Of a stretch of DNA of 64,000 bases, positions 54,301 through 61,766 are shown in pieces. Source of the DNA: Chryseobacterium scophthalmum (lineage in GTDB: Bacteria; Bacteroidota; Bacteroidia; Flavobacteriales; Weeksellaceae); NCBI RefSeq assembly GCF_900143185.1, contig NZ_FSRQ01000001.1, positions 1,364,001-1,428,000 on the forward strand, written 5' to 3'. Position 1 is the stretch's first letter. Every line of letters starts with the position of its first letter. A program made the translations under genes and the position numbers. Below the pieces are notes generated by a model. It worked only from the letters and a program-made list of their open reading frames with translations, had not been told where the DNA came from and made no database searches.

Positions 54301-54914
54301 GGGTCACCATTTTTTTTGAGTAACAAAGCAAAACCATCTCCAATGTTACAAGGAAAATCGCTATCATATTCTTCAGTTGCAAATAAATATCTGAAAGTTA
54401 CTTCAGTTGCGGTAGGTACAAAGTCAAACTCAATATAACTGGCATCTTTTAGAACAGTATTAGGTACAGATAAAGCAGTAGCTAAATCAACATCACCCTG
54501 TGTTGGCAAAACATCCTGAAGAAATGGTGCGATATAAGAGTTTCCTGCTTTTCGGGCTTGTCCTGTAGTAAGTACAATACCTCTTGAAAAAGGAAAATTG
54601 GTAGTTCCTTTATTAAAAAACCCCCAGCTTCTCGTTTGATCACCCACTGCAAGATTTGGAGAAACCACTACATTGGAAACATTCGCAGTAGAACACGCTG
54701 ATCCACCTGCAATAAGTACATCTTTCACCAATTGTGTTATACTGTAAGATGATTCTGCGTAATTTGCTGTATTGACATCAATAAATGCTCCTGCTTTCAT
54801 CGTGAGACTTGATGGCTTACTGGTACTTTTACTTATTTTTCTCTGTTGGGAAAAAGTAAAATTACCAAGAAGCATCAAAACAAGAAGCAAATAATGTAAC
54901 CTACCATTTAACAT
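51318..54914 (-). CDS. Large T9SS type B surface protein with choice-of-anchor L domain and repeated Ig/PKD-like modules
   Basis: A 1198-residue secreted protein. Signal peptide (LLVLMLLGNFTFSQ), then a choice-of-anchor L domain (about 55-310: QLVKDVLIAGGSACS, GIVLTTGQARKAGN, FRYLFATEEYDSDFPCNIGD). Repeated beta-sandwich modules follow, with two copies of a roughly 252-residue block (each with QNATL...QADANAGN...NQTIYVLVKNG) and three ICAGE/ICPGE units. The C-terminus is a gliding-motility-associated (CHU_C, TIGR04131-type) sorting domain: AITPNNDGANDYIDF, ending SGWILLKNRD. It should be exported by the type IX system and attached to the surface. A close paralog lies upstream. Confidence 0.92.
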   Translation of the reverse strand: MLNGRLHYLLLVLMLLGNFTFSQQRKISKSTSKPSSLTMKAGAFIDVNTANYAESSYSITQLVKDVLIAGGSACSTANVSNVVVSPNLAVGDQTRSWGFFNKGTTNFPFSRGIVLTTGQARKAGNSYIAPFLQDVLPTQGDVDLATALSVPNTVLKDASYIEFDFVPTATEVTFRYLFATEEYDSDFPCNIGDGFALLLKKNGDPTYTNLAVLPGGAGPVSVRNIRPATEFDGSNLICGALNASYFAGYNYSNIETNFNGRTVPLTAKATVVPGQTYHFKMVLADYQDSLYDSGVFLEAGSFDIGVQILGAGGVQLPASINVCDNAPQTFTASTQVPNATYVWYLNNVVIPGATSASYTATQPGVYKVEVMFPGSSCPGSATVTIVGGTSPTIQNATLTSCYGPGNVNFNLTSAQATISTTPGATFSYYVNQADANAGNTSTIATPTTFSSAGNQTIYVLVKNGFCSKVAELQLIKAPQITATIATPTALTCTNTQVTLDASASVYPAGSTFAWTTTGGNIVSGANTLNPVVNTAGTYTLTITNTYQPGSVICTGTANVTVLGNSTPPTTTLAASKILICAGETVTLTAGGGTTYTWTGLTGTGNTQTVTPATTTTYTVTAQGANGCTSTTPATITIEVSQPITVQNATLLRCYQQGNITYDLTSAQPQMTTVATATFAYYVLQADANAGNGNTIAAPTTFQSAGNQTIYVLVKNGGCSYVVTLQLLTTAVTNLTIAAPQTITCAVPQITLNATASTVPAGSTILWTTAGGNIVSGANTLNPVVNAGGAYTLTVTNVTQPGNLTCIFTATVNVVEDKVLPVVTLTSSVAQICPGESVMLTAAGGVTYTWANLTGNGNTQVVSPATTTTYSVTATGANGCVSAAPATITIIVGPPTAFIAASKGKICAGESVTLTASGGFTYNWTGLPGNGNTQVVTPTVTTTYEVFALGGNGCVSTTPAKITIEVVPAIVSALADVYVCAGDPAILDAGAGPNYTYLWNTGATTQTITTNVPGSYSVEISNGTCSRLFTAQIINPDLPQFTNVVYDKEMLTITASNPSGGVLEYSIDGGVNWQTSNIFYNVLKNTSYNLMVRKQGAKCGNSLEFFTFVLNNAITPNNDGANDYIDFNGIIGYKNFAASIFDRYGAELFKADKSNTRWNGSLKGINLPTGTYWYRVQWENPASKKLELKSGWILLKNRD

Positions 54915-55035
54915 TTTAAACTATTTTTAACAAAAATACTATTTTTTTTGATTAAAATTTAATCAAAAATCATTTACATTAGTTTTAACACAATTGCATA
55001 AAGTTCAGATTTTCAGTTTCATTCGTTAATAAAAT

Positions 55036-55064
55036 AAAAAAAGACCGACAAAATCGGTCTTTTT
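55036..55064 (-). terminator. Terminator of the second surface-protein gene
   Basis: AAAAAGACCGA-CAAAA-TCGGTCTTTTT, a perfect 11-bp stem with flanking A/T runs, 18 bases beyond the stop codon at 55083. Confidence 0.85.
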
Positions 55065-55082
55065 AAATATCTTGGTTTAATA

Positions 55083-57467
55083 TTATTCGAAATTCTTAAG
55101 TAAAATCCAGCCTGTTTTTACAGTAAGTTGCTTACTTGCAGGATCTTCAAATGTCACCTGGTACCAATAAGAAGCAGTCGGCAGTTTTTTACCCTGGAAA
55201 TAACCATCCCAGAAAGGTCTTGTTTTTTCTGCTTTAAATACTACTTTGCCATATCGATCTGAAATTGACGCCTGGAATTTATTATAATCACTTATTCCTC
55301 TGAAATCAATCATATCATTTACATTATCTCCATTTGGAGTAATTACATTCTGCATGATAAAAGTAAAGTATTCTAAGCCTCCCATACAACTTGTCGTTTT
55401 TACTCGAACTCTGATAGAAATTATTTTATTGTTCGGAATATTATTAAATACATTAGAACCTTGCCAAGTTACTCCATTATCTACAGAATATTCAAGTACA
55501 CCACCGCTCAAATTAGATGCAGTAACGATTAATGTACCGCTCTGGCTGTAATCTACATTCAAGATTTCCGGAACAAGCGCTTGTTTTACTTCTGTTGTAT
55601 ATCTTTTAGAACAAACTCCGTTGCTGATATCCACAAAATAAATTCCAGGAGTTTCTGCTACAATAGTCTGTGTAGTTGCACCTGTGCTCCAAGTGTAATT
55701 ATAATTTGGTCCTGCTCCTGCATCTAAAGTAATTCTATCTCCCTGGCAAATAAATCCACCCGAAAGATTCGAAGTAATTGCAGGTACAACTTCCACTTTA
55801 ACAGTTGCCGGCTGCAGTGATTTACAACCTTGAGCACCAATTGCATAAACTGTGTAAGTGGTAGTTTGTGTTGGTGAAAGTGTTTGTACAGCAGAAGTTA
55901 CCGTAGAATTACTCCATTGATAAGTAACTCCTCCAGAAGCTGTTAAAGTAACAGACTCACCTAAACAAATCTTTAATTTTGTAGCAACAAGCTCAGCAAC
56001 CGGAGTCGCTTCTTTACGCAACGTTAAAGTAACCAGCTTACTACAGAACCCTCCATTTGATACAACCACATGTAAAATCTGACCATCTGTTCCGTTATAT
56101 GAAGCCAAATTCGCATCAGGAATAAAATTGGTATTTTGAGCCTGAGCATCTGCCTGATTTGTATAAAAACGAAAAACTGCTCCAGCTGTTGTACTAATCT
56201 GCGGTTTAGCATCATTTAAATTAAAATTGCTAACAGCAGGAGTTGTACAAATTTTTAAAATTGCGTTTTGTGCAACAGGAGTTGTACCCCCTACAATTGT
56301 TATTTTTGCTTCAACCGGGCAAGTATTTCCAGGAATTGTAACAACTACCGTAAAAACTCCCGGTGATGTAGCAACATAAGTAGCACTTGTTGCTCCCGGT
56401 ATTAATACACCATCTTTATACCATTGATAAGTTGCTCCTGTAATCCCTGAAAGCTGAGCGACCAAAGTCTGAGGTGCATTATCGCACACATTCAAACTTG
56501 CAGGCAATGTAGCTCCAGTTCCATCAACAAGCTTTATTCCTATATCAAAAGATCCTCCTTCAAGAAATACTGCTGAGTCAAAAATAGTATCTCTAAAATC
56601 AGCCAAAACCATTTTAAAATGATAAGCCTGCCCAGGAACCACAGTTGCAATAGCAGTTAATGGCACTGTTCTTCCTTCAAAATTGGTTACTATATTAGAA
56701 GCTGAATTGTAACCTCCAAAATAAATTTCATTAGAAGGCCCGCATGTTAAAGGTGTACCATTTGCCTGATTAGCAGGATGTATATTAATCATATTCACAG
56801 GGCCAGCTCCACCAGGTAATACTGCAACATTTACATAAGGTCCACCTGAAACAGGTTTAATTAATAATGCAAATACATCTGCGAATTCACAAGGATAACC
56901 ACTTGTATATTCTTCTGATGCGAAAAGATAGTTGAATTTTACTTGATTAGAATTCGGTACAAAATCAAATTCTAACATTACATTATCTTTATAATGATCG
57001 TTAGGATTAGTACTAGGATTAGGTACTGCTACTAAAAGATCCGCATCATCCATTCCTGCACCTGTAACTGTAGAATTTTGAGCAGATGCTACATTTCCGG
57101 TCTGTCTTGCATATCCTGTTGTTAAAACAATCCCATCTTTGAATGGAAAGTTTGTAGTCCCTCTGTGAAAGTACCCCCAAAACCTATCATTAAAAGTCTC
57201 CGATTGAGTGGGAGTAACTGTTACATTAGATACATTAGGTACCGAACAAGTAGTACCTCCACTAATTAAAACATTCTTAACAAGCTGCTCTACAGTGTAA
57301 GTAGAGGGCGCATATCCTGCAGCATTTACATCGATAAATACTCCTGCTTTTTTATTGGTTTCGTCGACTATATTTTTGGGCGGTTGTCTTTTTTGGGCAG
57401 AAATAGAAGCCGAAACAAGCAATACCGCAAAAAGAAAAAGATAATTTTTTAATCTATATTTTAACAT
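55083..57467 (-). CDS. T9SS type B surface protein with choice-of-anchor L domain (shorter paralog)
   Basis: A 794-residue paralog of the downstream protein. Signal peptide (LFAVLLVSASISAQ), choice-of-anchor L domain (QLVKNVLISGGTTCS, GIVLTTGYARQTGN, FNYLFASEEYTSGYPCEFAD), then fewer beta modules: one QNAIL...NQADAQAQN block and one ICLGESVTLTA unit. The C-terminal sorting domain reads VITPNGDNVNDMIDF and ends KTGWILLKNFE. Each of the two genes has its own terminator, so they are separate transcripts made by tandem duplication. Confidence 0.92.
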   Translation of the reverse strand: MLKYRLKNYLFLFAVLLVSASISAQKRQPPKNIVDETNKKAGVFIDVNAAGYAPSTYTVEQLVKNVLISGGTTCSVPNVSNVTVTPTQSETFNDRFWGYFHRGTTNFPFKDGIVLTTGYARQTGNVASAQNSTVTGAGMDDADLLVAVPNPSTNPNDHYKDNVMLEFDFVPNSNQVKFNYLFASEEYTSGYPCEFADVFALLIKPVSGGPYVNVAVLPGGAGPVNMINIHPANQANGTPLTCGPSNEIYFGGYNSASNIVTNFEGRTVPLTAIATVVPGQAYHFKMVLADFRDTIFDSAVFLEGGSFDIGIKLVDGTGATLPASLNVCDNAPQTLVAQLSGITGATYQWYKDGVLIPGATSATYVATSPGVFTVVVTIPGNTCPVEAKITIVGGTTPVAQNAILKICTTPAVSNFNLNDAKPQISTTAGAVFRFYTNQADAQAQNTNFIPDANLASYNGTDGQILHVVVSNGGFCSKLVTLTLRKEATPVAELVATKLKICLGESVTLTASGGVTYQWSNSTVTSAVQTLSPTQTTTYTVYAIGAQGCKSLQPATVKVEVVPAITSNLSGGFICQGDRITLDAGAGPNYNYTWSTGATTQTIVAETPGIYFVDISNGVCSKRYTTEVKQALVPEILNVDYSQSGTLIVTASNLSGGVLEYSVDNGVTWQGSNVFNNIPNNKIISIRVRVKTTSCMGGLEYFTFIMQNVITPNGDNVNDMIDFRGISDYNKFQASISDRYGKVVFKAEKTRPFWDGYFQGKKLPTASYWYQVTFEDPASKQLTVKTGWILLKNFE

Positions 57468-57587
57468 TTTGTAATTGTTTGCCCAAAAATATCAAATTTT
57501 ATTTATTTAAAACAAAAAAATCATCTTATTACTAATAACAATTCATTAATTTAAATAAATTTTAATTTAATTCTAATCTTAAAGCAA

Positions 57588-57616
57588 AAAAGACCAATCA
57601 TACAGATCAGTCTTTT
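57588..57616 (-). terminator. Likely terminator of the heptad-repeat protein operon
   Basis: AAAAGAC and GTCTTTT with an imperfect inner stem (ATC with GAT). It is 34 bases beyond the stop codon at 57650. Confidence 0.6.
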
Positions 57617-57649
57617 CATTCTATTTTTTTTGATTAAATTCAGATACAA

Positions 57650-58201
57650 TTAATCTTTTTTAAGCTCATCAATTTTATGTTGAAGTTCGGCAATTTTATC
57701 TTTTAAAAATCGTATTTCATTTTTATTAGAGCTTACATTGCTTTTAAGAATTGCTTTTTTGGCTCTTTCGTTATGATCTTCATCATCTTCATCTTCGTTG
57801 ATTTCTTCAATATCTTCCTGGATATCTTCGATGTCTTCACTAATTTCTTCGATATCTTCGCTAATTTCCTCAAGGTCTTCGCTGATTTCCTCGATATCTT
57901 CCTGAATATCTTCGATATCTTCACTAATTTCCTCAATATCTTCCTGAATATCTTCAATTTTTTCATGACTTTTATTAACAGACATCTGAATTAAAATTGA
58001 AAGATAAATGGCTTCTAATGACAAAACCGTTGTTAAAACAAGCAGCATTTTATCGACATCTACAATCCCAAAAACCGGTAATAAAAAAGAGGTAATAAAA
58101 AGTAAGGTATGAATAATGAGAGACGGTATAGAACCAATCCACGAGGTGATTCCATCTGCCATTCTCTCAAGAAATTCTATTTTTTCGTGTGGTGTTTTCA
58201 T
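57650..58201 (-). CDS. DUF1003-like membrane protein with a long acidic heptad-repeat coiled coil
   Basis: A 183-residue protein. Residues 10-80 have two membrane spans (WIGSIPSLIIHTLLFITSFLL and MLLVLTTVLSLEAIYLSILI), like DUF1003 proteins. From about 80 to 140 it is built of 7-residue units, EDIEEIS or EDIEDIQ, eight or so in a row, giving Ile/Leu at heptad a/d positions and a strongly acidic surface. A second, basic helix follows (NEIRFLKDKIAELQHKIDEL). The repeat makes 21-base tandem copies in the DNA. It ends the operon rnz, TIGR02757 gene, this gene (10-base gap). Function unknown. Confidence 0.85.
   Translation of the reverse strand: MKTPHEKIEFLERMADGITSWIGSIPSLIIHTLLFITSFLLPVFGIVDVDKMLLVLTTVLSLEAIYLSILIQMSVNKSHEKIEDIQEDIEEISEDIEDIQEDIEEISEDLEEISEDIEEISEDIEDIQEDIEEINEDEDDEDHNERAKKAILKSNVSSNKNEIRFLKDKIAELQHKIDELKKD
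57795..57962. repeat. 21-base tandem repeats encoding heptads
   Basis: About eight 21-base units that vary between TCTTCGATATCTTCCTGAA-like and TCTTCACTAATTTCCTCAA-like copies. They encode EDIEDIQ and EDIEEIS on the minus strand. Because 21 is a multiple of three, gain or loss of units keeps the frame. Confidence 0.8.
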
Positions 58202-58211
58202 TATTTTTTGT

Positions 58212-58979
58212 TTAAAATAATTCTTTCGTTACGCCCAATCCAAACAGAGCAAAATCATATTTTGCGGGATCGTTTTCGTCAAATTTTCTAATAACTAAAT
58301 CTAATTCCTCAACGGTTTTCCAATCATTCTGCGTTCTTGAAATCAAACCTAATTTTCTGGATATATTTCCGGTATGCACATCCAAAGGAATTGATAAAAA
58401 CTTCTGATCAATATTTTCCCAGATTCCAAAATCTACGCCACGATTATCTTTTCTGGTCATCCATCGCAAAAACATAATGATCCTTTTTGAAGATGAATTT
58501 TTATACGGTGAACTTACATGTTTATGCGTTCTGTGCTTTTCAATCCCTAAAAACTTTTGTCTGAATCTTTCTATCGAGTGATAAAAATTATATTCTTCAT
58601 CATTAAGTAAAAACAGATTTTCAAGACTTTCATTTTCTTTATAAATTTCATGAAACTGTTTAATAAAATAAGCAAAATCTTCTCCGTTAAAAGTTCGGTG
58701 AATGCTTTTGTCTTTAATATAGTCTAAATCCTTTTCAGAATAATTCATCACAAAATCATAAGGAGAATTTCCCATGATATCAAGAATCTTTTCAGCAGAT
58801 TTAATAATCGATTTTCTGTTTCCCCAAGAAATTGTTGCCGACAAAAAACCAGCAATTTCAACATCTTGTTTCAGCGAAAAACGGTGCGGAATCTGAACCG
58901 GATCATCCTGAATAAATTCAAGATTATTGTAAATATCCGCTTTCTCATCAAGAAAATCTTTTAATTCTAAAAAATTCAT
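58212..58979 (-). CDS. TIGR02757 (DUF2400) family protein
   Basis: A 255-residue cytoplasmic protein of the TIGR02757 family: DDPVQIPHRFSLKQDVEIAGFL, SWGNRKSIIKSAEKI, and near the end LFLRWMTR-type RIIMFLRWMTRKD, IPLDVHTGNISRKLGL and YDFALFGLGV. The HhH-like C-terminal motif suggests a distant relation to DNA glycosylase folds, but no function is established. It lies between rnz (7-base gap) and the heptad protein (10-base gap), so the three should be one operon. Confidence 0.9.
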   Translation of the reverse strand: MNFLELKDFLDEKADIYNNLEFIQDDPVQIPHRFSLKQDVEIAGFLSATISWGNRKSIIKSAEKILDIMGNSPYDFVMNYSEKDLDYIKDKSIHRTFNGEDFAYFIKQFHEIYKENESLENLFLLNDEEYNFYHSIERFRQKFLGIEKHRTHKHVSSPYKNSSSKRIIMFLRWMTRKDNRGVDFGIWENIDQKFLSIPLDVHTGNISRKLGLISRTQNDWKTVEELDLVIRKFDENDPAKYDFALFGLGVTKELF

Positions 58980-58986
58980 AACTCTT

Positions 58987-59901
58987 TTAAATTTTCACAC
59001 ATTCCAAAGCTTTTGGAAGATAAGAATTTGGAAAAACAGTTCTCGCTTCATCTGTAAAGACCGTTAAATCGCCATATCGATTAGAAAAATGTCCTAAAAT
59101 CAATTTTTCAACTTCAGCTTTTTTGGCAATCGTTGCTGCTTCCAAAGCTGTTGTATGACCTGTATAATCTGCCATTTCTTTCAGATCGTGCAAAAATGTA
59201 GACTCATGGTACAAAACCGTTACATTTTTAATAATCGGAATCACAGATTCCAAATATCTTGTATCGCTGCAAAAGGCATAAGAAACCGATGGAGCCGGAG
59301 TTGTTGTTAGAACTTCATTTTTAAGAATGTATCCGTCACTCAAAACAAAATCTTTTCCCGCTTTCAAATTATGATAATCACAAGTTTCGATTTCAGAATA
59401 TTTTGAGACCTCTTCCATATTAATGTGTCGGTCTTTTGGTTTTTCTTTAAACAGATATCCGTTACAGTAAATCCTGTGATCCAGAGGAATAGTAAATACT
59501 TCTACCCTATTATCTTCATAGATTTTTTCTGAATAATCTTTGTCCAGTTCATGATATACAACCTCAAAACCTCGGTGCGTTTCAGTAATCGTAAAAATAG
59601 TGTCCAGCATTTTTTTGATTCCTTTCGGCCCGTAAACATGCAACGGAGTTTCTCTTCCCAAAAGTCGGAAAGATGCTATTAAACCGGGCAAACCAAAACA
59701 GTGATCACCATGAAGATGTGATATAAAAATATGATTGATTTTTGAAAATCTTGCCTTTGCTTTTCTCAGCTGCACCTGTGTTCCTTCGCCACAATCAATC
59801 AAAAAACATCTTTCTTCCATTTCCAGAAGCTGAGCTGTAGGTGAAGTATTAATCGTAGGTATTGCCGAGTTAAAGCCTAATATCGTTAAATAAGTACTCA
59901 A
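58987..59901 (-). CDS. rnz: Ribonuclease Z
   Basis: tRNA 3'-end endonuclease of the metallo-beta-lactamase fold, 304 residues. The zinc motif is SHLHGDH at 61-67, with FLIDCGEGTQVQLRK before it, the family's LDHRIYCNGYLF, FCSDTRY, YHESTF and LGHFSNRY later. The start is TTG at 59899-59901: no ATG lies at the right place, and STYLTILGFNSAIPT is the conserved N-terminus. It is the first gene of the operon with the TIGR02757 and heptad-repeat genes. Confidence 0.95.
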   Translation of the reverse strand: MSTYLTILGFNSAIPTINTSPTAQLLEMEERCFLIDCGEGTQVQLRKAKARFSKINHIFISHLHGDHCFGLPGLIASFRLLGRETPLHVYGPKGIKKMLDTIFTITETHRGFEVVYHELDKDYSEKIYEDNRVEVFTIPLDHRIYCNGYLFKEKPKDRHINMEEVSKYSEIETCDYHNLKAGKDFVLSDGYILKNEVLTTTPAPSVSYAFCSDTRYLESVIPIIKNVTVLYHESTFLHDLKEMADYTGHTTALEAATIAKKAEVEKLILGHFSNRYGDLTVFTDEARTVFPNSYLPKALECVKI

Positions 59902-59935
59902 ATCAATAGTTTATTAAAGCAAATGTACAACAAAA

Positions 59936-59971
59936 GGTTGAGGTTGAAAATGAGGTTGAGGTTGAGTCTAA
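59936..59971. repeat. GGTTGA-type short repeats
   Basis: Four copies of GGTTGA or AGGTTG, in pairs separated by AAAATGA, lie just upstream of rnz. They could pair, using G-U wobble, with the AACCTT array at 60022-60074. Confidence 0.6.
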
Positions 59972-60021
59972 GTTTTAAAATCAATTTAAAATAAAGTTCT
60001 TTTAAAATTCAAAGTTTTTGC

Positions 60022-60074
60022 AACCTTAACCTTAACCTTAACCTTAACCTTAACCTTAACCTTAACCTTAACCT
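60022..60074. repeat. (AACCTT)8 hexanucleotide tandem repeat
   Basis: Eight perfect AACCTT units (60022-60069) plus a partial ninth (AACCT). On the minus strand this is (AAGGTT)n starting at the rdgB stop codon, which lies in the partial unit (60073-60075). Perfect identity of units points to recent slippage. Confidence 0.95.
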
Positions 60075-60642
60075 AATCTTTCAAAAAATCAAGAAACAAA
60101 TCTAATGCCTGTTTTCTATGACTGATTTTGTTTTTGTCTTCAGGATTCATCTCTGCAAAAGTGATTCCATAGCCTTCTGGAACGAAAATAGGATCGTAAC
60201 CAAAACCTTGGTGACCTTTGTTTTCTGTCAATAAATTTCCGTGAACTCTTCCGTCAAAATATTGAGCACCGTTTGCATCATAATAACATAATACCGTGAT
60301 GAAATAAGCTTTTCTGTTTTCAACATTTTCCATTTCGCTTAAAACTTTTTCGATGTTTTTAGCAAAATCGTGATCTCCTGCATATCTTGCCGAAAAAATT
60401 CCGGGTCTTCCGTCTAAAGACTCTACTACCAAACCGCTGTCGTCACCCAAACTTGGAATGCCTGTTTTTTCGAAGCAATATTTCGCTTTAATCAAAGCAT
60501 TGGCGTTGAAAGAGTCTCCGTCTTCAATGATTTCGTCGTGAATATCATAATCGGTAAGACTTTTTACGGTAAAATCATTTCCTAAAATCTGTTGAATTTC
60601 TTCTTTTTTATGGAGGTTGTGTGTAGCAACTAATATTTCCAT
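60073..60642 (-). CDS. rdgB: Non-canonical purine NTP pyrophosphatase (RdgB/HAM1)
   Basis: Hydrolyses dITP, ITP and XTP to monophosphates, keeping them out of DNA and RNA. 189 residues, normal length. Motifs: EILVATHNLHKKEEI, GIPSLGDDSGLVVESLDGRPG with the catalytic Asp residues, FSARYAG, GFGYDPIFVPEGY and KISHRKQALDLF. Cytoplasmic. Its stop codon is the first part of the AACCTT array. Confidence 0.96.
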   Translation of the reverse strand: MEILVATHNLHKKEEIQQILGNDFTVKSLTDYDIHDEIIEDGDSFNANALIKAKYCFEKTGIPSLGDDSGLVVESLDGRPGIFSARYAGDHDFAKNIEKVLSEMENVENRKAYFITVLCYYDANGAQYFDGRVHGNLLTENKGHQGFGYDPIFVPEGYGITFAEMNPEDKNKISHRKQALDLFLDFLKD

Positions 60643-60761
60643 TTTTAATTTTTTATATGTTTATTTAAATACAAAATTCACAAATATTATTCGCAAATCC
60701 ACAAGATTATTGTTGTGTAACTTGAAAGAATATTCGTATGATTTGTATTTTTAAATTGAAT

Positions 60762-61592
60762 TTAAATTTCAGAGTAACGCACTTTATTTCTAAATGTAAA
60801 TAGGTAGAAAAATACAGAAAACAATACAATTCCGATTGCCAGAATCATCCATTCCTGTATTTCAAAAGCTTCTGCAAAGCTTTCTTTTTTAGTATAAAAT
60901 ATCAAGATTGCTGAGCAAAGATTATTAAAACCATGCAAAAGCATTGGTAAAAGCAGTGATTTTGTTTTATAATAAACCAATCCTAAGACCGTTCCCAACA
61001 AAGTTGCTCCAACAAACTGCCACGGATTTCCGTGTATCAAACCAAAAAGAACACTTGCTAAAAGTATTGCCTTCCATGGCTTAACTCCGTTATTGATCAT
61101 TCCTTTCTGGATGATTCCGCGGAAAATAATTTCTTCAAAAATAGGTGCCATAATCACGGCAGTAATGACCATGACTACAGGATCATCGGTAAGCCCCGCC
61201 AACAGGTTTTCAAAAAACTCATAAAAATCTCCGAAAAAAGGTCCGGTTGTAGGAATTTGAGAAGTGATAAACTCACCGACAAACATCATTCCGAGCATCA
61301 TCGGAAAAATCAGGAGGTAGGTAGAAAAATTCGTGGGCGAAAAATTAAAATTCAATTTCTTTCCCGTTTTCTGGCGTACTATTAAAAAATCGAAAGCCCA
61401 AATAATCAAACAGAAAACGACAGCATTGGCAAACATCATAAACCAAGGCTTCTGCATAAAATCTAATTTAAAAATAAATTTCCCTGCAAGTCCTACAAAA
61501 CCTACCAACAAACTTCCAAAAATATATCCTGCCAATAGGATGAGACCTCCAATCCAGTCGAAAATATATTTCGGATATTTTGAGTTTTCCAT
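60762..61592 (-). CDS. CPBP family intramembrane metalloprotease
   Basis: A 276-residue membrane protein with about seven hydrophobic segments. The CPBP motifs are visible: EEIIFRG (motif 1), FGLIHGN (motif 2) and LLHGFNNL (motif 3), whose Glu and His residues form the active site. In bacteria such proteins may cleave membrane substrates or protect against self bacteriocins. No bacteriocin gene is seen nearby, so a housekeeping role is more likely. Confidence 0.92.
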   Translation of the reverse strand: MENSKYPKYIFDWIGGLILLAGYIFGSLLVGFVGLAGKFIFKLDFMQKPWFMMFANAVVFCLIIWAFDFLIVRQKTGKKLNFNFSPTNFSTYLLIFPMMLGMMFVGEFITSQIPTTGPFFGDFYEFFENLLAGLTDDPVVMVITAVIMAPIFEEIIFRGIIQKGMINNGVKPWKAILLASVLFGLIHGNPWQFVGATLLGTVLGLVYYKTKSLLLPMLLHGFNNLCSAILIFYTKKESFAEAFEIQEWMILAIGIVLFSVFFYLFTFRNKVRYSEI

Positions 61593-61737
61593 GTACTGAT
61601 GATTTTTTTAAGAGAAACAAAGATAATTGAAATTATATGAAATGAAAACCGATATAAGACTTCTGACATTCTTCCAGTATGACAAATCTTATCTTTTTTT
61701 TAACCTTTGAGACCAAATGTGAAAAATAATATCGCTG

Positions 61738-61745
61738 TATCTTTG
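61738..61745 (+). promoter_or_regulatory. Candidate -7 promoter element for the MFS gene
   Basis: TATCTTTG matches the Bacteroidetes -7 consensus TAnnTTTG and lies 22 bases before the ATG at 61767. A good -33 TTTG at the usual spacing was not found (the nearest is at 61706), so the call is tentative. Confidence 0.4.
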
Positions 61746-61766
61746 CAACTTAATTTTTTTCGTCAC

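Noticed and set aside
57795..57962. CRISPR-like array
   Set aside because: The 21-base repeats have no spacers and encode regular heptads.
57733..57994. Open frames in both strands across the heptad region
   Set aside because: They are by-products of the 21-base repeat; only the frame with the membrane spans and the acidic heptads has a sensible start and gene context.
60022..60074. Telomere-like sequence
   Set aside because: The hexamer looks telomere-like, but it is a short internal array between two housekeeping genes; slippage is a simpler reason.
60762..61592. Bacteriocin immunity role for the CPBP protease
   Set aside because: No bacteriocin precursor or export gene is seen near it.
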